From Fibrobacter sp. UBA1765 (GTDB taxonomy: Bacteria; Fibrobacterota; Fibrobacteria; Fibrobacterales; Fibrobacteraceae), in contig DCGZ01000150.1 in NCBI GenBank assembly GCA_002314675.1, forward strand, positions 1 through 14,921: 14,921 bases of DNA, given 5' to 3'. The position numbers and the translations under genes are program-made. Position 1 is the first letter of the stretch, and the number at the start of each line of letters is the position of its first letter. Below, in pieces: positions 1-6,900 of this stretch. Below the pieces are notes generated by a model. The model was not told the DNA's origin. It saw only the letters and a program-made list of their open reading frames with translations, and searched no databases.

Positions 1-158
1 TCAAGAAGATCGTGGACCCCGTTGCCGGCAAGGAATTCACCTACGGCGATGGCAAGAATCCGGGCCCTGTCTGCACCGAACTCTTCACCAAGTACACTGC
101 TATCCAGTTCGGCGAAGCAGAAGACCCGTTCGGCTGGACTGAAGTGGTTGACCTGTAA
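1..158 (+). CDS. 3' end of an unrecognised protein (partial)
   Basis: An open frame runs in from the left edge (first full codon at position 3) and stops at TAA 156-158, leaving the last 51 residues. The peptide begins KKIVDPVAGKEFTYGDG and ends FGWTEVVDL. It has one Cys and is rich in Gly, Asp and aromatic residues, without membrane-segment character, so a soluble or extracellular domain end is plausible. I recognise no family. The gene is supported by its continuous frame, by codon choice like the neighbouring genes (GGC, AAG, GAA, ACC), and by a strong terminator about 75 nt after the stop. The start and most of the protein lie outside the window. Confidence 0.6.
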   Translation, partial: KKIVDPVAGKEFTYGDGKNPGPVCTELFTKYTAIQFGEAEDPFGWTEVVDL

Positions 159-193
159 TCAGGTCGCTGCGCTTTGAGGGCGGCCCTTGGCCT

Positions 194-209
194 TTGAGGT
201 ATGAGGTCG
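194..209. repeat. 16-bp heptad-type repeat, left copy
   Basis: The sequence TTGAGGTATGAGGTCG contains two successive TGAGGT units spaced 7 nt apart. A 15/16 match lies in the opposite orientation at 14905-14920. It directly precedes and overlaps by one base a 13-nt hairpin at 209-221. The role is unknown. Confidence 0.55.
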
Positions 210-221
210 CCACTTTGTGGC
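209..221. repeat. 13-nt mini-hairpin (5-bp stem, TTT loop)
   Basis: GCCAC-TTT-GTGGC is a perfect 5-bp stem with a 3-nt loop, followed by TAGAG. It is one of five hairpins of identical 5-3-5 geometry in the intergenic DNA of this window. Confidence 0.5.
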
Positions 222-233
222 TAGAGATGAAAT

Positions 234-265
234 AAAAAAAACGGACCGCTCGGCCCGTTTTTTTT
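234..265. terminator. Bidirectional rho-independent terminator
   Basis: An A8 run (234-241) faces a T8 run (258-265) across a GC-rich stem: ACGG pairs with CCGT and, after one A/C mismatch, CC pairs with GG around a GCTC tetraloop. It lies between the stop of the + strand gene (158) and the stop of the minus strand sugar transferase (390), so with U-tracts on both strands it can end both transcripts. Confidence 0.85.
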
Positions 266-278
266 GCGCCGAAGGCGC
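266..278. repeat. 13-nt mini-hairpin (5-bp stem, GAA/TTC loop)
   Basis: GCGCC-GAA-GGCGC is a perfect 5-bp stem with a 3-nt loop that reads TTC on the minus strand. It directly abuts the T-run of the terminator, so on the minus strand it lies just upstream of the terminator hairpin. Confidence 0.5.
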
Positions 279-296
279 GCAACTAAATCTGGTTTC

Positions 297-309
297 ATGA
301 CTTTGTCAT
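297..309. repeat. 13-nt mini-hairpin (5-bp stem, TTT loop)
   Basis: ATGAC-TTT-GTCAT is a perfect 5-bp stem with a TTT loop, followed by AGAG. This resembles the TAGAG after the hairpin at 209-221 and the AGAAG after the one at 14772-14784. Confidence 0.5.
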
Positions 310-310
310 A

Positions 311-352
311 GAGACTGTTCGCTTGTAGAATGTTTGTGCAAGCGAACCTCTC
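311..352. repeat. Long imperfect inverted repeat in the 3' region of the sugar transferase transcript
   Basis: GTTCGCTTG (317-325) is exactly complementary to CAAGCGAAC (339-347) around a 13-nt loop. The stem can extend outward as GAGA (311-314) with TCTC (349-352) across a small internal loop. It lies 38 nt beyond the stop of the minus strand sugar transferase and before the terminator at 234-265, so it would fold in that mRNA's 3' UTR. No T-tract follows it, so it is not itself an obvious terminator. Confidence 0.6.
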
Positions 353-361
353 GTCTCTCGT
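348..361. repeat. Two tandem CTCTCGT heptamers
   Basis: Two perfect copies of CTCTCGT are followed by a partial third (CTGTAG). They overlap the right arm of the inverted repeat at 311-352. The seven-base period matches the spacing seen in the TGAGGT repeats at 194-209 and 14905-14920. Confidence 0.5.
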
Positions 362-366
362 CTGTA

Positions 367-379
367 GGCACGTAGTGCC
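367..379. repeat. 13-nt mini-hairpin (5-bp stem, GTA loop)
   Basis: GGCAC-GTA-GTGCC is a perfect 5-bp stem with a 3-nt loop, placed 11 nt beyond the stop codon of the minus strand sugar transferase. Confidence 0.45.
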
Positions 380-389
380 GTTCTATAAC

Positions 390-1559
390 CTAGTACGCTC
401 CGTCGCCCTTGAACACGACCTTGAATGTCTTTGCGATAAGGCCGATGTCTTGGCGAAGACTTGTCTTGCGAACGTACTTGTTGTCAAGGCGCATCCAGTC
501 TTCAAAGCTAATGTCCGAACGTCCAGAAACTTGCCAAATGCAGGTAAGGCCTGGTGTCACGGAAAGTCGCATGTTGTGCCACGGTGCGTAGGTAATGGTT
601 TCAGAAGGGAGAGGCGGACGCGGTCCGACAATGCTCATGTCGCCCTTCAGAATGTTGATGAGCTGCGGGAGTTCATCTAGGCTGAACTTGCGAAGGACTC
701 TGCCCAGCGGATAGATTCGCGGGTCGTTCTTCATCTTGAAGGTCGGGCCTGAAGTTTCGTTGAACTTCATCAGTTCCTTCTTGCGTTCTTCGGCATCTAC
801 GTACATGCTGCGGAACTTGTACATGGTAAAGAGCTTGCCGTTCTTGCCTACGCGAATCTGCTTGAAGATGATCGGTCCCTTCGGGTCGCTAAGCTTGACC
901 GCGAGTGCGCAGAACAGTAGCACCGGAGAAAGGCAAATGAGCGCTAAGGAAACGCATGAAACGTCAATGACGCGCTTCATGAATGTTCTGTAGGCGCGGC
1001 CTGCGGTCTTTGGCAAAACATCGTCTGCATAGTAAAGACGTGAAAGCTTGAAGAACGGCTGCGCATTCTTGTTGAATGCGTTGATTCGTTCCTGTTCGGC
1101 TGCGGATTCCGCTTCTGGAGTGCCGGTCTGTACGAAGGCTTCGAAGATTGGGCGCTTGGTATGGAATCTAAGAACATCCATGAGCTGTGCGTCGTACAGA
1201 TGGCGAAGAATGTCTTTCTGGATTCCGCCGAGGTCTTCTATGGAGGTGTTCAAAAGAATCAAGCCCAAGCCGCCGTCTGGCAAGAAGCCAATGACATCGA
1301 TGAATTTAAGTTCCGAAAGCAAGGTTAAGACACTTATCTTCCAGGAGCGAATAGCCATTGCAGTCTTGTTCCAGTCACTAAAGATGTCGAACTGGTGCAC
1401 ATAGATCTTGATTAGCGTAAACGGGCGATTGTTTCTGTTTGTACGCAAAAACTCTTCTTTCAAGCGTTGCTGAAAGAGGTTGGCCGGGTACACAAGATGC
1501 TTGAAATCTGGCGATGCAAGGATTTCGTCCAAATTGCCTTTGGTAGTAAAGTCTTCCAT
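390..1559 (-). CDS. Polyisoprenyl-phosphate sugar-1-phosphate transferase with degenerate GGDEF-like N-terminus
   Basis: This is the initiating transferase for an exopolysaccharide, O-antigen or similar glycan, moving a sugar-1-phosphate from a nucleotide sugar to a lipid carrier at the inner membrane. The C-terminal half (about 193-389) is a typical bacterial sugar transferase (PF02397, WcaJ/WbaP type). It has KRVIDV and a single hydrophobic hairpin at 197-222, FKQIRVGKNGKLFTMYKFRSM at 232-252, NDPRI, DELPQL (295-300), MSIVGPRPP (308-316) and TPGLTCIWQVSGR (335-347). It lacks the four or five N-terminal membrane helices of WcaJ/WbaP-type enzymes. Residues about 30-125 instead resemble a diguanylate cyclase fold (RLKEEFLRTNRNNRPFTLIK, then DVIGFLPDGGLGLILLNTS), but the GGDEF signature reads DGGLG. 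The ATG at 1559-1557 has no clear Shine-Dalgarno; the upstream DNA is A/T-rich. The gene is monocistronic and divergent from the methyltransferase gene. The substrate sugar cannot be told from sequence. Confidence 0.9.
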   Translation of the reverse strand: MEDFTTKGNLDEILASPDFKHLVYPANLFQQRLKEEFLRTNRNNRPFTLIKIYVHQFDIFSDWNKTAMAIRSWKISVLTLLSELKFIDVIGFLPDGGLGLILLNTSIEDLGGIQKDILRHLYDAQLMDVLRFHTKRPIFEAFVQTGTPEAESAAEQERINAFNKNAQPFFKLSRLYYADDVLPKTAGRAYRTFMKRVIDVSCVSLALICLSPVLLFCALAVKLSDPKGPIIFKQIRVGKNGKLFTMYKFRSMYVDAEERKKELMKFNETSGPTFKMKNDPRIYPLGRVLRKFSLDELPQLINILKGDMSIVGPRPPLPSETITYAPWHNMRLSVTPGLTCIWQVSGRSDISFEDWMRLDNKYVRKTSLRQDIGLIAKTFKVVFKGDGAY

Positions 1560-1633
1560 GGTAAAAAAAATAGATTAAATTTGGTTATAAAAAAATAAAT
1601 ACTACAACTTGGAATACCAAAAAAGGCTGTATT
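1560..1633. other. Divergent A/T-rich intergenic region
   Basis: This 74-nt, very A/T-rich spacer separates the divergent sugar transferase and methyltransferase genes and must hold both promoters or their downstream parts. TATAA-like words occur on both strands (TATAAA near 1586), but none has a convincingly spaced -35 partner, so I do not assign promoters. AAGG (1623-1626) is the likely ribosome-binding site for the TTG start at 1634. Confidence 0.4.
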
Positions 1634-2578
1634 TTGAAAATTGTTGAATTGCTGAAGGCTTCTGTTGAAAAACGCTCTGAAATTGCTGAATCAACAAATG
1701 CGTATCGTGTTTTTAACGGCGCTGGTGATTCTTTGCCGGGGGTGACGCTTGATCGCTTTGGCGGACACTATCAAATACAGTTCTTTCTTCAAGATTTGAT
1801 GCCTCGAGAACACGAACTGGTCGATGCCGTCCGTGAAATTTGCAATCCGGAATATCTTGCTGTCAAGTATCGGCTGGACCCGGGCGGCAAGGCCTTGGAA
1901 CATCCTGAAATTAAGGTTGTGCTGGGCTCAGATTCCAGGACGGTTGTTCAAGAGGGGAACTGCCTGTTTAACGTGGACCTGGAAGACACCGTGAACCCGG
2001 GCCTGTTCCTTGACATGCGCGACGTGCGCATAGATGTTGAAAATCGTTCGGCGGGTATCACTTTGTTGAATCTGTTTAGTTATACCTGCAGTTTTGGCGT
2101 GCATGCGCGTGTTGGCGGCGCAGAAAAGGCTGTAAATGCTGACATCAGTGGTAAGATCCTTGATAAGGGGCGTGAAAACTATGCGTTGAACTGCCTTGAA
2201 TGCAAGCCGGGCGAATTCTTTAAGGGCAATGCGTTTGAGTACCTTGCATGGGCAAAAAGGAAGGGCCTTAAATTTGAAGGAATTGTTCTTGACCCCCCGA
2301 GCTTTGCGCGTTTCAAGGGTTTTTCGTTCAACGTGAAAAACGATTTCCAGAAGCTTGTGCTTGGTGCGACCGAGGTGCTTGCTCCGGGTGGATTTTTAAT
2401 GGCTAGTTCCAACTACAGCGGCTTTGAACTGCGCTCGTTCGGGCAGAATGTGCTTGCTACAGTAAAGACCGTGTTCCCGAAGGCGAAGCTTGCATGGACG
2501 CGCTCGCAAGGGGCGGACTTCCCTGGGAGTGGAAGTTCCAAGGACAGCTGCCTTTGTGCGGCGATGCTGACTGTTTAA
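1634..2578 (+). CDS. RlmI-like class I SAM-dependent methyltransferase
   Basis: A probable rRNA (or other RNA) methyltransferase of the RlmI/YccW superfamily. Residues 24-45 (YRVFNGAGDSLPGVTLDRFG) match the linker strand of that family, 121-132 hold NPGLFLDMRDVR, 145-155 form the SAM-binding loop (LNLFSYTCSFG), D170 fits the acidic end of strand 2, and DPPSF at 220-224 is the motif IV catalytic loop. RlmI proteins are near 400 residues with an N-terminal PUA domain. This one is 314 residues and begins at the linker, so the PUA domain is absent. The start is TTG, chosen because AAGG lies 7 nt upstream and the next in-frame Met (residue 56) would remove conserved sequence. The exact target nucleotide cannot be deduced. 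It stands alone and converges on the lipoprotein gene. Confidence 0.85.
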   Translation: MKIVELLKASVEKRSEIAESTNAYRVFNGAGDSLPGVTLDRFGGHYQIQFFLQDLMPREHELVDAVREICNPEYLAVKYRLDPGGKALEHPEIKVVLGSDSRTVVQEGNCLFNVDLEDTVNPGLFLDMRDVRIDVENRSAGITLLNLFSYTCSFGVHARVGGAEKAVNADISGKILDKGRENYALNCLECKPGEFFKGNAFEYLAWAKRKGLKFEGIVLDPPSFARFKGFSFNVKNDFQKLVLGATEVLAPGGFLMASSNYSGFELRSFGQNVLATVKTVFPKAKLAWTRSQGADFPGSGSSKDSCLCAAMLTV

Positions 2579-2579
2579 A

Positions 2580-2611
2580 AAAAAGCGGCGCTTTGAAAAG
2601 CGTCGCTTTTT
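2580..2611. terminator. Bidirectional rho-independent terminator
   Basis: A long stem, AAAAAGCGGCGCTT pairing with AAGCGTCGCTTTTT (one G-T wobble) around a TGAA loop, has A and T runs at its ends. It starts one base after the methyltransferase stop (2578) and lies 16 nt beyond the lipoprotein stop (2628), so it serves both convergent genes. Confidence 0.9.
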
Positions 2612-2627
2612 GCTTTAGCTTGTTGTA

Positions 2628-3773
2628 CTACGGCTGGACTAGGCAGAGCACGTTTACGGAAGATGTGACCGTGTAGGTCTTTCCTGGTGCGCAGCCTGCC
2701 GGCTGGAAGTAAGCGAAGTTCGATACCGGTTCGTCGGAATCCCACATCACTTCGGTAGACATGTAGTCTGCGCCTACTCGAGGCTTGCAGCCGATTGTGC
2801 AGCCGGTCTTTGCGCCTGCCGGGACTTGAACGACTGTCGGCGTGTTGCTAGAGATGAACATAGAATCCGGGAGAGTCGGGAGAATCGGTTCGCCGTATTT
2901 ATCCTGGTCGTTGGAGTTGCCGATTGTAAGAACCAGGTCTACATGGTTCTGGTCAAGGACCGTTACGCCTTCGCAAGTGTACTTTTCGTACGTTTTGTCC
3001 TTGTTCTCGACCGTAACGACTGCCGTAACTTGTTCCTTGTGAAGCCCGGTCGGAGCAGTCATGCTTGCTTCTACGCCAGTGCCAGAAATTGAGCCTGCCG
3101 TGCTAGCCCAGGTGTAGCCTGTAATTTCAGATTCTGAGGTTGCTTCGACGGTCCAGGAAATCTGTTCGCCTGTATAGACTGTGCTCTTGTTTGGCTTGCA
3201 GGAACTTACGGTGATTGGAATGCCCTTGACTTGCAGTTCTTCGCATTCTACGGCGTTGCCGTCAACAAGGAGTGTTGCCTTGTAAAGACCCGATTCCTCG
3301 TAGCGAACATTGACCGTCTGCAAGCCGTTGCCTTGAACGTTCTTTTGGCTTGTGCCATCGAATGTCCAAACGAATGGGGCAAGAATCTGGTCGTAAACTT
3401 CACCTTCGTTTCTGTAGAAGTTCCATGTGGCGATTTCGCCCTTGTCGATAGGCTTTTCTGGGGCGCATGTGCCGTTAACCTTTTTGGATTCCGTGTTAAG
3501 GGCTTCGTCAGAGCTTGCCGTTACCGAAGCGGATGATTTTGGCGGCGGTGCGTCAGGGTCCGATGGCTTGGTGTTTGGTCCTGTTGTAGAAGAGGAGGAT
3601 TCTGCAGGGGAGTCTGGATCATCGATGTCGCCAGAGTCTGTGCTGCTAGAGGACTTTGTGCTTGGGGTATCTTCTGAACTGGAAGAAGAATCGCTACCGC
3701 AGGCTGCAAGTCCAAATGCAATGCATAAAGTTGATAATAGGGTTAAACCTTTCAAATATTTGCAGTAATTCAT
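2628..3773 (-). CDS. Surface lipoprotein with Ser-rich linker and two Ig/PKD-like domains
   Basis: A 381-residue predicted lipoprotein of unknown function. The signal peptide (MNYCKYLKGLTLLSTLCIAF) ends in the lipobox LAAC, with C25 the lipidated residue, followed by Gly. Residues 27-90 are a Ser/Thr/Pro/Asp linker (SSSSSEDTPSTKSSSS), a style I associate with Fibrobacter outer-surface lipoproteins. Two beta-rich modules follow. The first (about 100-185) contains ATWNFY and FVWTFDGTS and the second (about 188-272) contains QISWTVEATS and ITGYTWAS, both PKD/Ig-like. Each carries a Cys pair with near-identical spacing: C103/C177 and C192/C267. A C-terminal part (275-381) has four more Cys (325, 329, 361, 377). 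No catalytic motif is visible, so binding or a structural role is likelier. It is divergent from the GH9 gene across 176 nt. The start ATG has no clear Shine-Dalgarno. Confidence 0.85.
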   Translation of the reverse strand: MNYCKYLKGLTLLSTLCIAFGLAACGSDSSSSSEDTPSTKSSSSTDSGDIDDPDSPAESSSSTTGPNTKPSDPDAPPPKSSASVTASSDEALNTESKKVNGTCAPEKPIDKGEIATWNFYRNEGEVYDQILAPFVWTFDGTSQKNVQGNGLQTVNVRYEESGLYKATLLVDGNAVECEELQVKGIPITVSSCKPNKSTVYTGEQISWTVEATSESEITGYTWASTAGSISGTGVEASMTAPTGLHKEQVTAVVTVENKDKTYEKYTCEGVTVLDQNHVDLVLTIGNSNDQDKYGEPILPTLPDSMFISSNTPTVVQVPAGAKTGCTIGCKPRVGADYMSTEVMWDSDEPVSNFAYFQPAGCAPGKTYTVTSSVNVLCLVQP

Positions 3774-3856
3774 GGTCGTGAATATAAGAAATTGGTCGGT
3801 GTACAGTTTATTTTGCCTTGTATTACGAGAATTTTTACCGGCGTTGTAATGTAAAA

Positions 3857-3886
3857 TTTACAATAAAATTGGTTTGAACCTATATT
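3857..3886 (+). promoter_or_regulatory. Candidate sigma-70-type promoter for the GH9 gene
   Basis: TTTACA (3857-3862) and TATATT (3881-3886) are separated by 18 nt and fit a -35/-10 pair with two mismatches in total. Transcription would start near 3893, giving a leader of about 57 nt. This is a pattern match in A/T-rich DNA only. Confidence 0.4.
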
Positions 3887-3904
3887 GCTGAAAAATCAGT
3901 TTTC

Positions 3905-3920
3905 GTTCTTTGAAAAGAAC
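3905..3920 (+). other. Small hairpin in the GH9 leader
   Basis: GTTCTT and AAGAAC are perfect complements around a TGAA loop, 29 nt before the ATG and just downstream of the predicted transcription start. It could stabilise the 5' end of the very long cellulase mRNA or be an operator half-site pair. No function can be assigned from sequence. Confidence 0.35.
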
Positions 3921-3949
3921 TAATTTGCTATCTCGTTGGGAATCTATAC

Positions 3950-6900
3950 ATGAATGGGAGGCTACTTGTGCCGTATTTATTGTTAGTATTGATGGGTTTC
4001 ATTTCTGCTTTTGCTGTAGAACAGGAACAGCCGACACCGTACGATCTCGTGCGTCCGGTATTCCCTATGGTCTGGGACACGATTCCGACCGATGAAGGTG
4101 GTACCGTTCAAAGCTTTAGCCAGTTTGAATACGCTTCCAAACCGGCAAAGAGAAATGCGTTCCCTAAAGTGGGGTCCGTTCCACAGGACTTTGTGCCGAA
4201 CGGTTTTGTGCCAGATACCCTGAGCCAATCCTTCCTGGATGCCCGTAACTTGAGAATGGGTAGAATCCGCTTGAACCAGGCCGGTTATTTGACGGAAGAC
4301 GGCTATAAGCAATTCTACTATGTTTCAAAGGATGCAAAGTGCGGCGACACGTATTCTGTCGTGAACCTGGCTGGCGAAGAAGTGGCTACAGGAGGCTCTT
4401 TCAAGTCTTCTGGCTTGACAACGCAATCTTCCTGGACCATCAAGGCTTCTGTGAGCGCAGCTCCAGAAAGTTCAAAGGATCGTTATAATGCAAGCGCTAA
4501 TGGCCCTGAAGGCACTGTTTGCGTAGGTTACCTTTCGGATATGAGTCTTCCGACGGACCAGCGCCTGCGTATCAAGGTCGGCAAGGAATATTCCTCTACA
4601 TTCATTATCAGTGACCGCGTTTATTCCATGGTCCGTGACGCAACGATCAAGTTCTATGGCATCAACCGTTCCGGCAATTCTGAATCCTGGTTCCATAAGC
4701 CGAGCCATACGATGGATGGTAGTGGCAAGTTTGTCGCTGGTGAAGGTGCCGCTACGGGTTTTGTCTCTAAGGAAGGGGCCTTGCAGGGCGGTTGGTATGA
4801 CTGCGGTGACCATTTGAAGGAATCCCAGACACAAGCCTACGCTTTCATGGTGCTTGCCGTGATGGCCGCAAGCAACCCGGACCGTGACGACGATAACTAT
4901 GCCTATAACCATGGTGAAACGGTAAATACCGACGGTATTCCAGATATTTTGCGTGAAGCCAAGCACGGAGCAGACTTCTTCTTAAGAGCATTTGCATTTG
5001 CCGATGGCGTTGTAGATAACATGGCCGTTTCTGTCGGTAACTTTGGCGCTGACCACGGTTGGTGGGGTAGGCCAGAAACCCAGGATGCCTTGCCGTCGAC
5101 CGTAACAGGTCGTGGTGGCCCGCACGAACGTGATAACCGTCTTGGCGAACTCGGTTCCAATATTTCTGGCCAGATTGCTGCTGGTCTTGCAATCCTCAGC
5201 AAGGAATACGCTCAGTACGACAAGCCCTTTGCAGATAGCTGCCTCATGGTTGCCGAAAAAATGTATGACTTCGCAAAGAACCTCAAGCTCAAGGAAAAAA
5301 GCCTTGGACCGGGAACGTACGATGGTGGCAAAAAGTATGTGTTCAATACGGTTGCCGATGGTTGGTCGAGCGCCGCATACAACGGTAACAACGAATCCCA
5401 CGATGACTTGGCTATAGCTGCAATCGCTCTCCATTACGCCACCTATGAAAAGACTGGCGTGATGGACTACTTGAACGACGCTGTAGAAGATAAGACTATC
5501 GGTGTGGAACAGGAAGCTACGAACGGCTTCTTTCCTGGTGGTTGGATGGCATGGAACCGCGATGGCATGCGCAAGTCTAGCAAGAATACCAGCTGGGCTA
5601 ATGCCTACACCTATACGCTCTATGGGTTCTACAAGCTTTTGCTCCAGGACGAAGCTACTGCAGCAAAGTATGGCATTACCAATTCAAAACGCTTGATTTA
5701 TGCTGAAGACGTTGCCTATACGCTTTCTGCAAACCTGAGCAACATGTCTAGCAACGGCTCTGAATCCATTACGCTTCCGGGCTTGTTCAATGATTATAAC
5801 CTGAGCTATGGCGATCTCTGGTATAACATGCAGACGGATCAGACCTGGATTTACAACCGTTACCAGGCTGGCAACATTTTTGAAGTGTTTGCATACGCCG
5901 ATGTGACTAAGGATTTGGAAGGTGTTAAACTCCCGGGCAAGGGCATTCGTCAGTGGCACTCTAAAGAAATGAAGCAACTCGGCATTAACCAGTTGAACTA
6001 TATGCTCGGTATGAATCCGTGGGATGTATCGTTCCTCCTTGGCGTCGGCGATAAAAACGATGCTCATCCGCATCATCGCGCAAGTAACCCGGAAGGCAGG
6101 AACGTTCCTGGTGCTGCATACGTCTATAATCCTCCTGTTGGTGCCTTGTATGGCGGTACGACTCCGGAAGTTGATGGCAAGAATGCATGGGTACCATCTA
6201 ACCATAGCTGGGAAGATTATCACCTTGCTGAAACCTGTATCGACGGTACGGCAATGTTCCTTGCCGCTGGCGCAATGGCTGTCAAGGAAGAAGACCGCAA
6301 CCGAGCTCCTTCTCAGGTAAATGTTGAAATCCGCTATGCTGGCTTTGATTCTGCAATCGTGAACATCAACCAGGATGTTCGTGGTACTGTAATGATTCTT
6401 GCAAGCACCAATGAAACAGGTCCGTTTACAGACATGTATGTGGATTCTGTTCCTGGCGTTAAGCATACCATTATCATGAAGCCGCTCCAGAACGGTACTA
6501 CCTACTACTTCAAGGTCGTTGCAATCAATTCCCGTAGCGAAAAGTACACGACGAAGTGGCTTGTCGATAGCACGAGCACTCCGTTCAACTTTACGACTCT
6601 TGCATCGGCTGCGCCAGACGCAAATATCCAGAATGTAAAGATCTGTAACTTGAGCGCAGATAGCGCAGAAGTCATGTGGTACACTCCGAACGGCCAGTAT
6701 GAATCCAAGGTCTATTGGGATACGGTCCTTACCACATACGACAAGATGGCTAACAATACCGGCGATACCAATGCCGATGTCTCTGGAATCCCGACTAGCT
6801 TCCATTACGTAAAGTTCGGTGGCCTTAAAGAAAAGACGACCTATTACTATTGCGTAGAAAGCAATGGCTCCAGACGCTGCGTAGATGACAAGGGCCAGCC

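Noticed and set aside
366..380. A GGCAC...GC pattern resembling a sigma-54 -24/-12 promoter
   Set aside because: The GG to GC spacing is not the required 10 nt, it does not face a gene start, and it is better explained as the GGCAC-GTA-GTGCC hairpin.
159..389. A CRISPR array suggested by the several short repeats
   Set aside because: The repeats are 7-16 nt, differ in sequence and have no regular spacers; no cas gene is present.
330..680. Plus strand open frame opposite the 3' half of the sugar transferase
   Set aside because: It is antisense to conserved transferase motifs and begins inside an intergenic inverted repeat; no domain is recognisable.
3870..3890. A possible sigma-54 site (GG...TGC) upstream of the cellulase gene
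   Set aside because: The spacing between GG (3871-3872) and GC (3887-3888) is 14 nt, not 10, so I do not link the downstream NtrC-like activator to the cellulase by this route.
5684..6805. A 373-codon minus strand open frame opposite the GH9 catalytic and FN3 region
   Set aside because: The sense strand here carries the catalytic motifs HPHHR and DYHLAET; the antisense product has no recognisable domain or ribosome-binding site.
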